The notes: a model not told the origin generated them from the sequence alone. A DNA stretch of 64,000 nucleotides from Lysinibacillus telephonicus (GCF_003966145.1 NZ_RXNR01000017.1:1-64000), one strand, 5' to 3'. Positions 50,650-60,706 are shown, counted from the first letter of the stretch. A program made the numbers and translations.

Positions 50650-53600
50650 ATGAATAAAAGTGCATTGAAAAAGTTTGCAACGGAAGCACGAATAGAGTTG
50701 CTGGAAAAAGTAGAACTACAAGCAAGAAAAATCGGGATTACCGCTGAATCTATTCAAAAAGCGAATGTAGAAAGCTCCGACGCCGTCTTTATCGACGGCA
50801 GACAGCTTTCGGATTTGGAAAGACGACAACGAAACAAACTTATTGCTCGAATTAACGAAATTGGTTTTGAAAGAGTTATGGAAGAAACAGCATACACATG
50901 GTTTAACCGTTTCATTGCATTACGTTTCATGGAAGTGAATGACTACCTTCCAACAAAAGTACGAGTTTTGTCATCATCAAATAACGACAGTGCTGAACCA
51001 GACATGATGAAAGAGGCTCTGTCTCTTGATTTAGAATTGGACAAAGAGTACGTTTATGATCTGAAAATGAACAACAAAACAGACGAACTGTTTAAGTACC
51101 TCATTAAAATGCACTGTAACGATTTGAATCGTTATATGCCATTTATGTTTGAAACACTGGAAGATTATAAGGAAATCTTATTCCCAGAAGGGTTACTTGG
51201 TACAGATTCGTTTGTACGTCAAATGACAAATACAGATGTCATAGCAGAAAGTGACTGGGAAAATGTCGAGATTATCGGATGGTTATATCAATATTATATA
51301 TCAGAGGAAAAAGATGAAGTTTTTGCTAACTTAAAAAAGAATATTAAAATTACAAAAGATAAACTTCCTGCGGCCACGCAATTATTTACACCAAATTGGA
51401 TTGTACGTTTTATGGTAGAAAACTCTTTAGGTCAAATTTGGTTGGAAAGCTACCCGAATAGTTTATTAAAAAATCAGTGGAAGTATTTTATAGATGAAGC
51501 ACAACAAGAAGAGGAAACAAAAAAACAACTTGGAGAAATCCGTTACCAAAATGTAAACCCTGAAGAAATTACTTTCCTTGACCCTTGTTGTGGAAGTGGA
51601 CACATTCTCGTATATGCATTTGATGTATTTTACGAGATGTATCTTGAAAAAGGATATATGGAAAATGAAATACCGCAATTAATCTTAAGTAAAAATTTAT
51701 TTGGTTTGGATGTAGATGATCGTGCAGTTCAGTTAGCTTCATTTGCGGTCATGATGAAGGCAAGAGAGAAATCACGTAGAATTTTTAGAAATGCCATTAA
51801 ACCAAATATTTATGCAGTACAAGAAAGTAACTGGTTAACTGATGAAATGATTGATAGTATTGCTAATAATAATGATGAAGTAAAAGAAAATTTAAAGGTT
51901 ATTAAAGATACCTTTATCAATGCCAAGGAATACGGTTCATTATTAAGTGTAGATAATTCTAATTTTGATTTATTAAAAAATTACTATGAAAAATATAAAT
52001 CAGAGGAAGTTAATCTATTCGAATTTATAGACAAAGAAGTTGTAGTACAAAGACTTCCAACACTAATAAATCAAGTAAAATTATTAAGTAAAAAGTACGA
52101 TATTATATGCACAAATCCACCGTATATGGGTAAAAGTGGTATGAATTCAAGTTTAGTAAAGTTTCTTGATAGTAATTATCCTGATTCCAAGAATGACTTA
52201 TTTGCAACATTTATTGAAAGGGGATTCGGATTACTAAAAAAACATGGTTTTAACAGCATGGTAACGATGCAATCTTGGATGTTTTTATCAAGCTACGAAA
52301 AGCTTAGAAAGAAAATTATAGATCAAAAAACAATTACAACTTTATTGCATATGGATAATATGGTAATGGGAATCGCTTTTGGAACATCGGCTACAGTTTT
52401 TAGAAATGTGCAAATTAAAAAGTACAAAGGCAACTATACGGAAGTAAAATACAAAGATATTCAATTAGGAGAAAGACCGAAGAAATTCCCTATTTTAGAG
52501 AATCGAAATAGTGCAGTATCTGTAGAAAATTTCAATAAAATTCCAGGTAGTCCAATTGCATATTGGGCCAATGAGTCACATTACGAAGCATATGGGAATG
52601 CAAAATTACTAAAAGAGATATCAGAAATAAAAAAAGGTTTAGCAACAGGAAATACAGATCTATTTATTAAATATTGGTTCGAAGTACCGTATCATAATAT
52701 AAGTTTCGATAAAAATGAAAGTAAGTGGTATCCATGTCATAAAGGTGGTGGATATAGAAAATGGTATGGCAACTTGGAAAAAGTTATTTATTGGGAGAAT
52801 GATGGTTTTGAAATAAAAAATTACAAAGATAGTAAAGGTAAGTTAAAATCAAGACCCCAAAATCTTGAGTACATGCTTCGTAGAGGGATAACTTTTTCAA
52901 AGATAACATCGTCGGGTTCAAGCTGTCGTTTAATGACTGGAAAAGAGTTTTTTGATGATGCTGTTCAAGGAATTTTTATAAACGACGATGAAGTTTCGGT
53001 GGAATATTTGTTAGCGGTGTTAAATTCCTCTGTTATTGCTGAATTTCTCAAAATACTAAATCCAACATTAAATAAACAAATTTATGATTTAGAAAGAGTT
53101 CCTGTCATAATTTCTGATAAATACGACCAAATTTTAGACCTGGCAAATAAGGCGATAGAAATATCGAAAAATGAATGGGATGAAAGGGAAACATCCTGGA
53201 ACTTTACCACACATTTGTTTAATCGCCAGTCAGTGAAAGATTTAAAAAGCTATTTTGAAAACTTAAAAGCTCTACATGCTACAAGAAAGTCTAAACTGTT
53301 AGAAATTGAAAATGAAATAAACAATATTTTGTTGGAGTCTTATAAAGTAAATATAAATAAAGATTACGATTCCCTGCAAGATGAAAGTTTTGATAGTGAT
53401 GAAATTGTAAATCTAAATGAAAAAGATACAATTATTGGATATATATCTTATTTTATTGGTATAACTTTCGGTCGGTATTCACTCGACAAAGAAGGTCTAA
53501 TTTACGCAGGGGGTAAGTTTGATCCATTACAATACAAAACGTTCCCAGCAGATGAAGATAATATTTTGCCAATATTACCAGGTGCGTATTTCGAAGATGA

Positions 53601-54135
53601 TATTGTAACAAGATTTATAGATTTTGTACGAGTAACATTTAGTGAGGAAACGCTTAAGGAGAATCTTGATTTTATTGCGGATGCTATTGGTCGTAAAGCT
53701 AATGAAACAGCAAGGGAAACATTGCGTCGTTATTTCCTAAATGATTTCTATAAGGATCATGTCCAAGTTTATAAGAAGCGACCGATTTATTGGCTATTTA
53801 CTTCTGGTAAAGAAAAGGCGTTTAATTGTCTTATTTATATGCATCGTTACGATAAAACAACGCTGTCTCGTATTCGTACAGATTATTTACATGAAGTGCA
53901 AATACGAATGGATGCTGAGAAGAAAGATTTACTGACAATCATTGAAGGTGACTATTCAGCAAAAGAAATTAGCAATGCGAAAAAAGAGCTGAAATCACTT
54001 GATAAAAAAATCGACGAGTTAAAAGCTTATGATGAACTATTACACCACATGGCAGACATGCAAATCGAAATTGATTTGGATGATGGTGTGAAAGTAAATT
54101 ACGAGAAGTTTAAAGGTTTAGTGGCGAAGATTTAA
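50650..54135 (+). CDS. pglX: BREX adenine-specific DNA methyltransferase PglX
   Basis: The protein has 1161 residues. The SAM-binding motif I is FLDPCCGSGHILVYAFD (about residue 310), and the catalytic motif IV is CTNPPYMGKSGM (NPPY near 489-492), which is N6-adenine type. A target-recognition half and a long helical C terminus follow. It methylates the host BREX site so that unmodified phage DNA can be told apart. It is full length with no frameshift; phase-variable repeats, seen in some pglX genes, are not apparent. Confidence 0.96.
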   Translation: MNKSALKKFATEARIELLEKVELQARKIGITAESIQKANVESSDAVFIDGRQLSDLERRQRNKLIARINEIGFERVMEETAYTWFNRFIALRFMEVNDYLPTKVRVLSSSNNDSAEPDMMKEALSLDLELDKEYVYDLKMNNKTDELFKYLIKMHCNDLNRYMPFMFETLEDYKEILFPEGLLGTDSFVRQMTNTDVIAESDWENVEIIGWLYQYYISEEKDEVFANLKKNIKITKDKLPAATQLFTPNWIVRFMVENSLGQIWLESYPNSLLKNQWKYFIDEAQQEEETKKQLGEIRYQNVNPEEITFLDPCCGSGHILVYAFDVFYEMYLEKGYMENEIPQLILSKNLFGLDVDDRAVQLASFAVMMKAREKSRRIFRNAIKPNIYAVQESNWLTDEMIDSIANNNDEVKENLKVIKDTFINAKEYGSLLSVDNSNFDLLKNYYEKYKSEEVNLFEFIDKEVVVQRLPTLINQVKLLSKKYDIICTNPPYMGKSGMNSSLVKFLDSNYPDSKNDLFATFIERGFGLLKKHGFNSMVTMQSWMFLSSYEKLRKKIIDQKTITTLLHMDNMVMGIAFGTSATVFRNVQIKKYKGNYTEVKYKDIQLGERPKKFPILENRNSAVSVENFNKIPGSPIAYWANESHYEAYGNAKLLKEISEIKKGLATGNTDLFIKYWFEVPYHNISFDKNESKWYPCHKGGGYRKWYGNLEKVIYWENDGFEIKNYKDSKGKLKSRPQNLEYMLRRGITFSKITSSGSSCRLMTGKEFFDDAVQGIFINDDEVSVEYLLAVLNSSVIAEFLKILNPTLNKQIYDLERVPVIISDKYDQILDLANKAIEISKNEWDERETSWNFTTHLFNRQSVKDLKSYFENLKALHATRKSKLLEIENEINNILLESYKVNINKDYDSLQDESFDSDEIVNLNEKDTIIGYISYFIGITFGRYSLDKEGLIYAGGKFDPLQYKTFPADEDNILPILPGAYFEDDIVTRFIDFVRVTFSEETLKENLDFIADAIGRKANETARETLRRYFLNDFYKDHVQVYKKRPIYWLFTSGKEKAFNCLIYMHRYDKTTLSRIRTDYLHEVQIRMDAEKKDLLTIIEGDYSAKEISNAKKELKSLDKKIDELKAYDELLHHMADMQIEIDLDDGVKVNYEKFKGLVAKI

Positions 54136-54146
54136 TATGTAGTAGT

Positions 54147-54177
54147 AAAGTGTCTGTGTCATAGACATAGGCACTTT
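54147..54177 (+). terminator. Hairpin between pglX and the Abi-C gene
   Basis: AAAGTGTCTGTGTC pairs with GACATAGGCACTTT through two G-U pairs, with a 3-base loop. Only a short AT tract follows, so it may act as a partial terminator or mRNA 3'-end barrier inside the operon. Confidence 0.55.
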
Positions 54178-54207
54178 ATAATTAGATTAAGGCTTGGGGG
54201 ATGTTAG

Positions 54208-55044
54208 GTGGCGAACTTATCATATAGGGAGAAGTTGTTGTTCGAAGGGTTATTCGGTATGGATTCTGGTTATGTGTTGGATTTTAGTAATTCTACTTTT
54301 GCAAGATTTATTGCAGAAACGATAAATCTTGATATTTATGATGGAGACGGATATCAAGAGTATTGTTCAAAAGCCAATAAATTACGACAGATATGGTCCA
54401 AAGAACCTAATGCAGTAGTCGGGAAGCTAATGGATGAATTACTAAATTATTATGAAGATTATCATAATAGAATGGCAGAACCGTTATCTGAACAACAAAT
54501 TAAAACAATTAACGAATTACGAACTGTAACTAAGAAGCTGATGGGAACAGATATTACAATAAATTTACCCCATAAATCTGAAGAGACTTTGCAAACACTC
54601 ATGGAAGATATCAATGACTCATTGTCACGAAACAAACCTACCTTAGTTCTTGATAGACTGCATACATTTGCTACAAAGTTATTGCGTCAAGCATGTATTG
54701 ACAACGATATCAACGTCTTAGATGGAAAGGGTAATTATTTACCTTTACATAGTCTTGCGGGGATGCTCAAAAAGAAATATGAAAAAGATCAAATTTTTGA
54801 ATCATCCTTTACGTTAAGGGCATTGCAAAATAGTATTTCATTATTCGATAGTTACAATGATATACGAAATACAAAAAGCTATGCACATGACAATGAAATC
54901 TTAAATTCAGTCGAAGCAGACTTTGTTGTTAGGGCAATGGCAAACGTAATAACCTTTATTGATAAGATAGAAACGAATAGAAAAAAAGTTGATTCTCAAA
55001 AGCAAAGTGAAGCTGATAATGTTCCTATTGAATTACCTTTTTGA
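54208..55044 (+). CDS. Abortive-infection (Abi-C domain) family protein inside BREX
   Basis: The protein has 278 residues, starting at GTG with TGGGGGAT upstream. The second half (about 145-265) matches the Abi-C/RE_AbiC pattern: LDRLHTFATKLLRQACIDND, HSLAGMLKKKYEK, LRALQNSISLFDSYNDIRN and KSYAHDNEIL. The final SYAHD region carries the conserved Arg/His/Asp cluster seen in HEPN-like folds. It sits between pglX and pglZ, which are normally adjacent, with a hairpin before it. It is therefore an added accessory gene, possibly a back-up suicide module or an operon-integrated effector. Confidence 0.72.
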   Translation: MANLSYREKLLFEGLFGMDSGYVLDFSNSTFARFIAETINLDIYDGDGYQEYCSKANKLRQIWSKEPNAVVGKLMDELLNYYEDYHNRMAEPLSEQQIKTINELRTVTKKLMGTDITINLPHKSEETLQTLMEDINDSLSRNKPTLVLDRLHTFATKLLRQACIDNDINVLDGKGNYLPLHSLAGMLKKKYEKDQIFESSFTLRALQNSISLFDSYNDIRNTKSYAHDNEILNSVEADFVVRAMANVITFIDKIETNRKKVDSQKQSEADNVPIELPF

Positions 55045-55091
55045 TTGTTAGAGAAGCAATGATAGATATTTGGAATTGTGAGGTGAATAGA

Positions 55092-57650
55092 ATGAATATT
55101 ACCCAAATAGTTTCTGCCCTTCAAGATATTTTCAGCGAACCGTTAAAGGATGGAGAGCAACGAAAAATTGTCTTTTGGGTGGATAAGGATCAAGAGTTTA
55201 TTGAGGAAATTGATCAATTGACAATGGATGGAGTTAAAGTCCAAACATTATCGGAAAACAATCAATTTTATATGAAGCATTTATTAGAGGAAGAAGATCC
55301 ATCTTCTCATTATTTGATATACACAACGTTAGAATTGGGGTTAGAAGATAACTGGTTAGCAGATACGGTGTACTATTCGAAGACGTTTTATGCAGATCGG
55401 ATTTCACTTATTTTAGCTGAGCTTCAAATAGATCCATCTCTACGTGGGGTTATTAAAAAGTATGAACGTTTCTTCCATAACAAGGAACGATATCGTAAGT
55501 TTCAAGCATTGGGTATTGAATCATACAGTGAAGAAATGATTGAGCTGGCGATTATGAGTGTGTTATGTAACGTGAAAGTTCCAGATTTTGAAGAAGTGTT
55601 AAAGACTGTACTAATGGATACGCTGGAAGATAGTGATAATAAGTTTTTAACTCAGATGGACAAGTTTTTCGATATAGAAGTATTTTGGGAGTATGTATTT
55701 AAACAGTATGGCTATGAGCGTGAAACAAAAACATTAAAAACATTGTTTATACATATGGCTGTTACGGCATTTAGCCATTCTGTTAATGAGCAATATTTGA
55801 CGAGTTTAAAAGACTTTATTGCTGTGCGTAATCGAACGAACTGTCTTGTATTCATCGACCATTGGATGCACCATAAAACTGATGATGAAGTGTTCGATGA
55901 GTATGTCGAAATGGCAGAGAAAGAAATACAGATTTCTCGTGTATTACAATCGGTTCCAATCGAAGAGTTAAAAAAAGCAGAAACATTTCCCTATATCGAC
56001 AGAGCGATCATTATATATATTGCCAATAGCTTACTTGAGAAACTCGAAGATTATGAAGAGTACACGAAATTAATTAAGCTAAGACGGGCAAAACACTTTT
56101 ACGAACGATTTGCTAATATCTATGAGGCACTTTTTTATACCGTTAAAATGCAGGAATTTTATAAAGAGTACCAACATGGAATTCCAACAGGTCGAGCAAT
56201 AGATATTTATGAAGCATATCAGAGTAAGTATTATCTGATGGATACGTATTATCGTAAGTTTTATGTAGCCTATGATGAAGAAAGCAATCATGAAATACTG
56301 AAGAAATTAAAAGAAGTGGTGGAGCATCTATATACGCATTGGTTTATGGGCGAATTAAGTGCGAACTGGTCGCAAGCTGTAAAGGCAGAAATGACGGAAC
56401 AATGGTCATTACCAGGTGTGTTAAACCAACAGCAGTTTTATTCTTCCATTGTAGCTCCGCACATTCGAAAAGGTGAGCGAGTATTCGTCATTATTTCCGA
56501 CGCATTTCGATATGAAATCGGGGTAGAACTAACAGAACGTTTAAACGCTGAAACGATTGGTACTTGTGATATCCAATCGACGCTTGGAGTGCTTCCTTCT
56601 GTTACGAAGTTAGGTATGGCATCGTTGCTCCCACACAAATCCATTGATATTGATTCGAAGGGGCAAGTGTTCGTCAATGACCAGGATTCATCTGGTCTGG
56701 AAAACCGTAAAGCCATAATTGAATCAGCAGTTGAAGATAGCTTGGCAATTCGTTTCCAAGATGTTGTGAATATGAACAAAGCTGGAAGACGTGAAACATT
56801 TAAGGGTAAGAAACTGATTTACATCTATCACGACTCAATTGATGCAATGGGTGATAAAGCATCAACGGAGATTTATACGTTTAATGCAGTAGAAAAGGCA
56901 CTGGATGAACTATCTACGCTTATCAAAATTATTCGTGACGACCTTTCTGGAACGAACATTTACATTACTGCTGATCATGGCTTCCTGTATCAAAGAGAGC
57001 CTTTAGAGGAAAGTGATAAAATCGAGAAAGTTCAGTTGGAAACGATTGAAGTGAAACGTCGGTACGCTTTATCTAAAGAAAAGCAGGACATTCCAGGACA
57101 ATTAACAATTGATTTGGCTTCTGTTATTAAAAATGAACAGCAACTATACGCTTATGTACCGAATGGAATTCTTCGCAATCGTATGCAAGGTTCAGGGGTG
57201 AATTTTAATCATGGTGGAGCAAGTTTACAAGAAATTGTTGTACCTTTACTATCATTCAAGAATAAACGTGCTGGCCAAAAGGGAGTCCAAGCGATTTCGA
57301 AAGTGGACATTAAACTAACAAGTACGACTCAGAAAATAACAAATAGCATCTTTAACTTAAACTTCTTCCAAACAGAAAAAGTAGAGGAAAAAACAAAACC
57401 TCGCACTGTTGTCGTTTATATGGCTGACGAAGAAGGGAACATACTCTCAAATGAAGAAACCATTATTGGTGATCGTTCATTTGATAATCCTGCCGACCGT
57501 ACATTCAAGATACAGTTTGTATTAAAAAGCATTCCGTATGATCGGAATAAGACCTATTATTTAATCATCAAAGATAGAGAAACAGGAGTAATTACAGAAA
57601 AAGTTCCGTTCACGATTAACTTGGGAATTGTCGGTGATTTTGATTTCTAA
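55092..57650 (+). CDS. pglZ: BREX phosphatase-fold protein PglZ
   Basis: The protein has 852 residues from ATG 55092, which has AGGTGA 5 bases upstream. An upstream TTG at 55041 overlaps the previous gene. The alkaline-phosphatase-superfamily core is visible in VFVIISDAFRYEIG (metal Asp and nucleophile region, about residue 470) and YITADHGFLYQ (about residue 627). The long N-terminal region is helical. PglZ is the signature protein of all BREX types and interacts with PglX and BrxB. Confidence 0.95.
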   Translation: MNITQIVSALQDIFSEPLKDGEQRKIVFWVDKDQEFIEEIDQLTMDGVKVQTLSENNQFYMKHLLEEEDPSSHYLIYTTLELGLEDNWLADTVYYSKTFYADRISLILAELQIDPSLRGVIKKYERFFHNKERYRKFQALGIESYSEEMIELAIMSVLCNVKVPDFEEVLKTVLMDTLEDSDNKFLTQMDKFFDIEVFWEYVFKQYGYERETKTLKTLFIHMAVTAFSHSVNEQYLTSLKDFIAVRNRTNCLVFIDHWMHHKTDDEVFDEYVEMAEKEIQISRVLQSVPIEELKKAETFPYIDRAIIIYIANSLLEKLEDYEEYTKLIKLRRAKHFYERFANIYEALFYTVKMQEFYKEYQHGIPTGRAIDIYEAYQSKYYLMDTYYRKFYVAYDEESNHEILKKLKEVVEHLYTHWFMGELSANWSQAVKAEMTEQWSLPGVLNQQQFYSSIVAPHIRKGERVFVIISDAFRYEIGVELTERLNAETIGTCDIQSTLGVLPSVTKLGMASLLPHKSIDIDSKGQVFVNDQDSSGLENRKAIIESAVEDSLAIRFQDVVNMNKAGRRETFKGKKLIYIYHDSIDAMGDKASTEIYTFNAVEKALDELSTLIKIIRDDLSGTNIYITADHGFLYQREPLEESDKIEKVQLETIEVKRRYALSKEKQDIPGQLTIDLASVIKNEQQLYAYVPNGILRNRMQGSGVNFNHGGASLQEIVVPLLSFKNKRAGQKGVQAISKVDIKLTSTTQKITNSIFNLNFFQTEKVEEKTKPRTVVVYMADEEGNILSNEETIIGDRSFDNPADRTFKIQFVLKSIPYDRNKTYYLIIKDRETGVITEKVPFTINLGIVGDFDF

Positions 57651-57668
57651 TAGATTGGAGGGGTGAGA

Positions 57669-59726
57669 ATGGATGAAAAAGTAGAGGAGACAATGACACT
57701 TGATCTTGATAAAAAGTTAAATAGTGTCTTTGCAGGTCGAGTTGTTCGTAAAGATTTGACAAAGCTCATTAAAGAAGGGGCAAACGTTCCTGTCTATGTG
57801 TTGGAGTATCTTCTCGGTATGTACTGTGCTACTGATGATGAACAAAGTATTCTTGAAGGCGTAGAACGTGTTAAAAAAATCTTATCGGACAATTTCGTTC
57901 GCCCTGACGAAGCAGAAAAAATAAAATCACGTATTCGAGAACTTGGTCAATATTCCATTATTGATAAAGTAACTGTTGCATTGAACCCGAAAATTGATAC
58001 GTATGAGGCGGAATTTTCGAATTTGGGCTTAAAAGGAGTACCAGTGCCAGCAAGTTATGTGAAAGAGTTTGATAAACTACTTGTGGGCGGTATTTGGTGC
58101 ATGATCAAGCTTGATTACTTTTATGATGAAGAAGTACGGAATATGAGTCCGTTTACAGTGAATAACTTAAAGCCAATTCAAATGCCCAATATGGACATTA
58201 ACGAGGTTTTTGAGGGCAGAAGGCAATTTACGAAAGAGGAATGGATAGATGTATTAATTCGTTCTATTGGAATGGAGCCAACACAATTAGAAGAGCGTGT
58301 GAAATGGCATCTATTGTTAAGACTCGTTGCTCTTGTAGAAAATAACTATAATATGTGTGAATTAGGTCCAAGAGGTACGGGGAAATCCCATGTTTACAAA
58401 GAAGTTTCACCAAATTCAATTCTTGTATCGGGCGGTCAATCGACAGTTGCCAACCTCTTCTATAATATGTCTACAAGAAAAGTAGGACTTGTTGGGCTAT
58501 GGGACTGCGTTGCCTTTGATGAAGTAGCAGGAATTCGTTTTAAAGATAAAGACGGTATTCAGATTATGAAGGACTATATGGCTTCGGGTTCTTTTGCAAG
58601 AGGGAAGGAAGAAAAAGCCGCCTCTGCCTCCATGGTATTCGTGGGGAACATCAACCAAAGTGTAGACACGTTAATAAAAACATCACACTTATTTGCACCA
58701 TTCCCACCTGAAATGGCAAATGACACAGCGTTTTTTGACCGTATGCACTATTATTTACCAGGTTGGGAGATACCGAAAATGAGACCTGAATATTTTACCG
58801 ATAAATATGGTTTCATTGTGGATTATATCGCTGAGTTCTTTAGAGAAATGCGGAAGCGTTCATTTGCGGATGCGATTGACCGTTTTTTCAAACTTGGAAA
58901 TAACTTAAATCAACGTGATACAGTAGCGGTTCGTAAAACAGTTTCGGGATTAGTTAAATTAATATACCCTAATGGTGAATACACAAGGGAAGATATTGAA
59001 GAAATTTTACAATATGCCTTGGAAGGTCGTCGTCGTGTGAAGGAACAGCTCAAGAAAATAGGGGGCATGGAGTTTTATGATGTCATGTTCTCGTATCTTG
59101 ATAAAGAAACGATGGCTGAGGAATATGTCACTGTACCCGAACAAGGTGGTGGAAAACTAATCCCCGAAGGCTTAGGTAGACCAGGACATGTATATGTAGT
59201 TGGACATGGTAATTCTGGCATGATTGGAGTATATAAGTTGGAAAACCAAGTCGTATCAGGGACTGGGAAATTTGATAAATCTGGTGTCGGCTCGCACCGA
59301 GAAGCAAAGGAAAGCCTTGATACAGCATTCCGTTTCTTTACAGCAAATAGCAAGTCAATAAGCAACACTATCAGCACAAAGACGAAAGATTACTTGATGC
59401 ATATAAGTGACTTACAAGGAATTGGATTGACGGATGAATTAGGGGTAGCTGAACTAATTGGGCTATGTTCAGGAGCTTTAGAAAAGCCAGTACAAGAATC
59501 CTTAGTTGTTCTCGGATCTATGACAGTGGGAGGCACAATTTCGAAAGTCGAAGAGTTTGCGAACATGTTGCAAGTCTGTGTTGATGCGGGAGCAAAAAGA
59601 GTGTTAATCCCAGCCATTTCGATTGTTGATTTACAAACAGTGCCATCAGATTTATTAGTAAAAGTCCAACCAATCTTCTATTCTGATCCAATTGATGCTG
59701 TGTACAAGGCATTGGGGGTAAGTTGA
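57669..59726 (+). CDS. brxL: BREX AAA+ Lon-like protein BrxL
   Basis: The protein has 685 residues from ATG 57669, chosen over a GTG two codons upstream for its 7-base spacing to GGAGG. The AAA+ domain has Walker A ELGPRGTGKSHVYKE (residues about 231-245) and AFDEVAGIRF as Walker B. The C-terminal third folds like Lon protease (VLGSMTVGGTISKVEEFANM), but the catalytic GPSAG motif is not visible. BrxL marks the system as type 1; in studied homologues it is a DNA-binding ATPase needed for phage exclusion but not for methylation. Confidence 0.95.
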   Translation: MDEKVEETMTLDLDKKLNSVFAGRVVRKDLTKLIKEGANVPVYVLEYLLGMYCATDDEQSILEGVERVKKILSDNFVRPDEAEKIKSRIRELGQYSIIDKVTVALNPKIDTYEAEFSNLGLKGVPVPASYVKEFDKLLVGGIWCMIKLDYFYDEEVRNMSPFTVNNLKPIQMPNMDINEVFEGRRQFTKEEWIDVLIRSIGMEPTQLEERVKWHLLLRLVALVENNYNMCELGPRGTGKSHVYKEVSPNSILVSGGQSTVANLFYNMSTRKVGLVGLWDCVAFDEVAGIRFKDKDGIQIMKDYMASGSFARGKEEKAASASMVFVGNINQSVDTLIKTSHLFAPFPPEMANDTAFFDRMHYYLPGWEIPKMRPEYFTDKYGFIVDYIAEFFREMRKRSFADAIDRFFKLGNNLNQRDTVAVRKTVSGLVKLIYPNGEYTREDIEEILQYALEGRRRVKEQLKKIGGMEFYDVMFSYLDKETMAEEYVTVPEQGGGKLIPEGLGRPGHVYVVGHGNSGMIGVYKLENQVVSGTGKFDKSGVGSHREAKESLDTAFRFFTANSKSISNTISTKTKDYLMHISDLQGIGLTDELGVAELIGLCSGALEKPVQESLVVLGSMTVGGTISKVEEFANMLQVCVDAGAKRVLIPAISIVDLQTVPSDLLVKVQPIFYSDPIDAVYKALGVS

Positions 59727-59759
59727 AACGGTTTGAAGGGTAACTTTATTATAATTAAA

Positions 59760-59787
59760 GAGTCGGTAATAATGCCGATTCTTTTTT
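59760..59787 (+). terminator. BREX operon terminator
   Basis: GAGTCGGT pairs with GCCGATTC through G-U pairs around a 6-base loop and is followed by six T. It lies 33 bases after brxL. Confidence 0.85.
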
Positions 59788-59819
59788 GTATCGAGAGAAA
59801 TGGTAGATGGAGATGCAAT

Positions 59820-60623
59820 ATGAAAATTTATAAAAGAGATTATACTATCCTAACAAAAGAAGAAATCAACGAATGGGAAATTATTAAAGAAAAAGAGGTT
59901 GTTAATAAATCAAGAAATACTTTTGGTAAAAGAAACAAGTACAGAGAATACCCTGTTGCAGTAAGACACTATGAAAGTTTGTTTCCAAATAATCATTTGG
60001 ATATAGTAGATTTACAGAAAATTGATCAGCTATCAGAATTAGCAGAAGAATTCCATGAATTAATAGACAATTCAACTTCAAACGAAAGGTCTATTCTCAA
60101 TTGGATTCGTGAAAAAAGTGCTTACTTTATAATTGCATCTATCATGAAAGGTCCGTATAATTTCGGTCATCATGATGCATTTATTTTTCCAGAATTCCAA
60201 TTAGGAAACTCATATCAAGTTGATTATCTACTTGTTGGGCGAAATTCTGGAGGTTATGAATTTATTTTTGTAGAGTTGGAACATCCGAATAAACATATTA
60301 CTTTAACTAATGGTCATTTAGGTGATGCAATTAGAAAAGGAGAGAGGCAGGTAATCGACTGGAAATACTGGTTAGAAGCAAATTATGCAACACTTTATGA
60401 AACGTTTAATAAGTATAAAGATCCCAAGAAGTCGTTACCAGTTGAATTTATGAAATATGACAGTACCCGTATTCACTATGCTGTTATTGCTGGAAGGCGA
60501 AATGATTTTAACGAGAAAACTTATCAATTGAAACGGCAAAAGAAAACAGAAGGTATTTTATTACTACACTACGATAATCTATATGATTCGGCAAAAGCTT
60601 TGATTGGTGAGTCTACGTATTAA
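59820..60623 (+). CDS. Shedu-like (DUF4263-type) nuclease-domain protein
   Basis: The protein has 267 residues from ATG 59820, after TGGAGATG; the upstream in-frame extension crosses the terminator and is rejected. The C-terminal half contains PEFQLGNSYQVDYLLVG (Asp near 134), FIFVELEHPNKHI (Glu near 151) and DAIRKGERQVIDWKYWL. This order matches the Shedu SduA/DUF4263 PD-(D/E)XK domain including the conserved Gln helix. The usual E-x-K is E-x-E here, with a Lys four residues further on, so activity is uncertain. It is the gene right after BREX. Confidence 0.65.
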   Translation: MKIYKRDYTILTKEEINEWEIIKEKEVVNKSRNTFGKRNKYREYPVAVRHYESLFPNNHLDIVDLQKIDQLSELAEEFHELIDNSTSNERSILNWIREKSAYFIIASIMKGPYNFGHHDAFIFPEFQLGNSYQVDYLLVGRNSGGYEFIFVELEHPNKHITLTNGHLGDAIRKGERQVIDWKYWLEANYATLYETFNKYKDPKKSLPVEFMKYDSTRIHYAVIAGRRNDFNEKTYQLKRQKKTEGILLLHYDNLYDSAKALIGESTY

Positions 60624-60639
60624 TTAACGTACTCGGATT

Positions 60640-60706
60640 TAAAAAAAAGGCTATGCAAAGAAGCCAAATAGAGAAGAGTAGCTATTCGGCTTTTCTGCAT
60701 AGCTTA
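60640..60706 (-). terminator. Terminator of the segregation-type operon, possibly bidirectional
   Basis: A long stem pairs AAGGCTATGCA...AAGAAGCC...AAATAG with CTATT...CGGCTT...TGCATAGCTT. On the minus strand it ends in eight T (60641-60648). The stem overlaps the stop codon of the gene ending at 60704 and also ends the plus-strand gene. Confidence 0.85.

Noticed and set aside
47066-59726. Phage growth limitation (Pgl) or DISARM system
   Set aside because: There is no PglW kinase and no DISARM helicase/DUF1998 genes. BrxA, BrxB, BrxC, PglX, PglZ and BrxL together define type 1 BREX.
59733-59819. Longer N terminus for the Shedu-like protein
   Set aside because: The extension is encoded by the BREX terminator hairpin and has no ribosome binding site; ATG 59820 has one.
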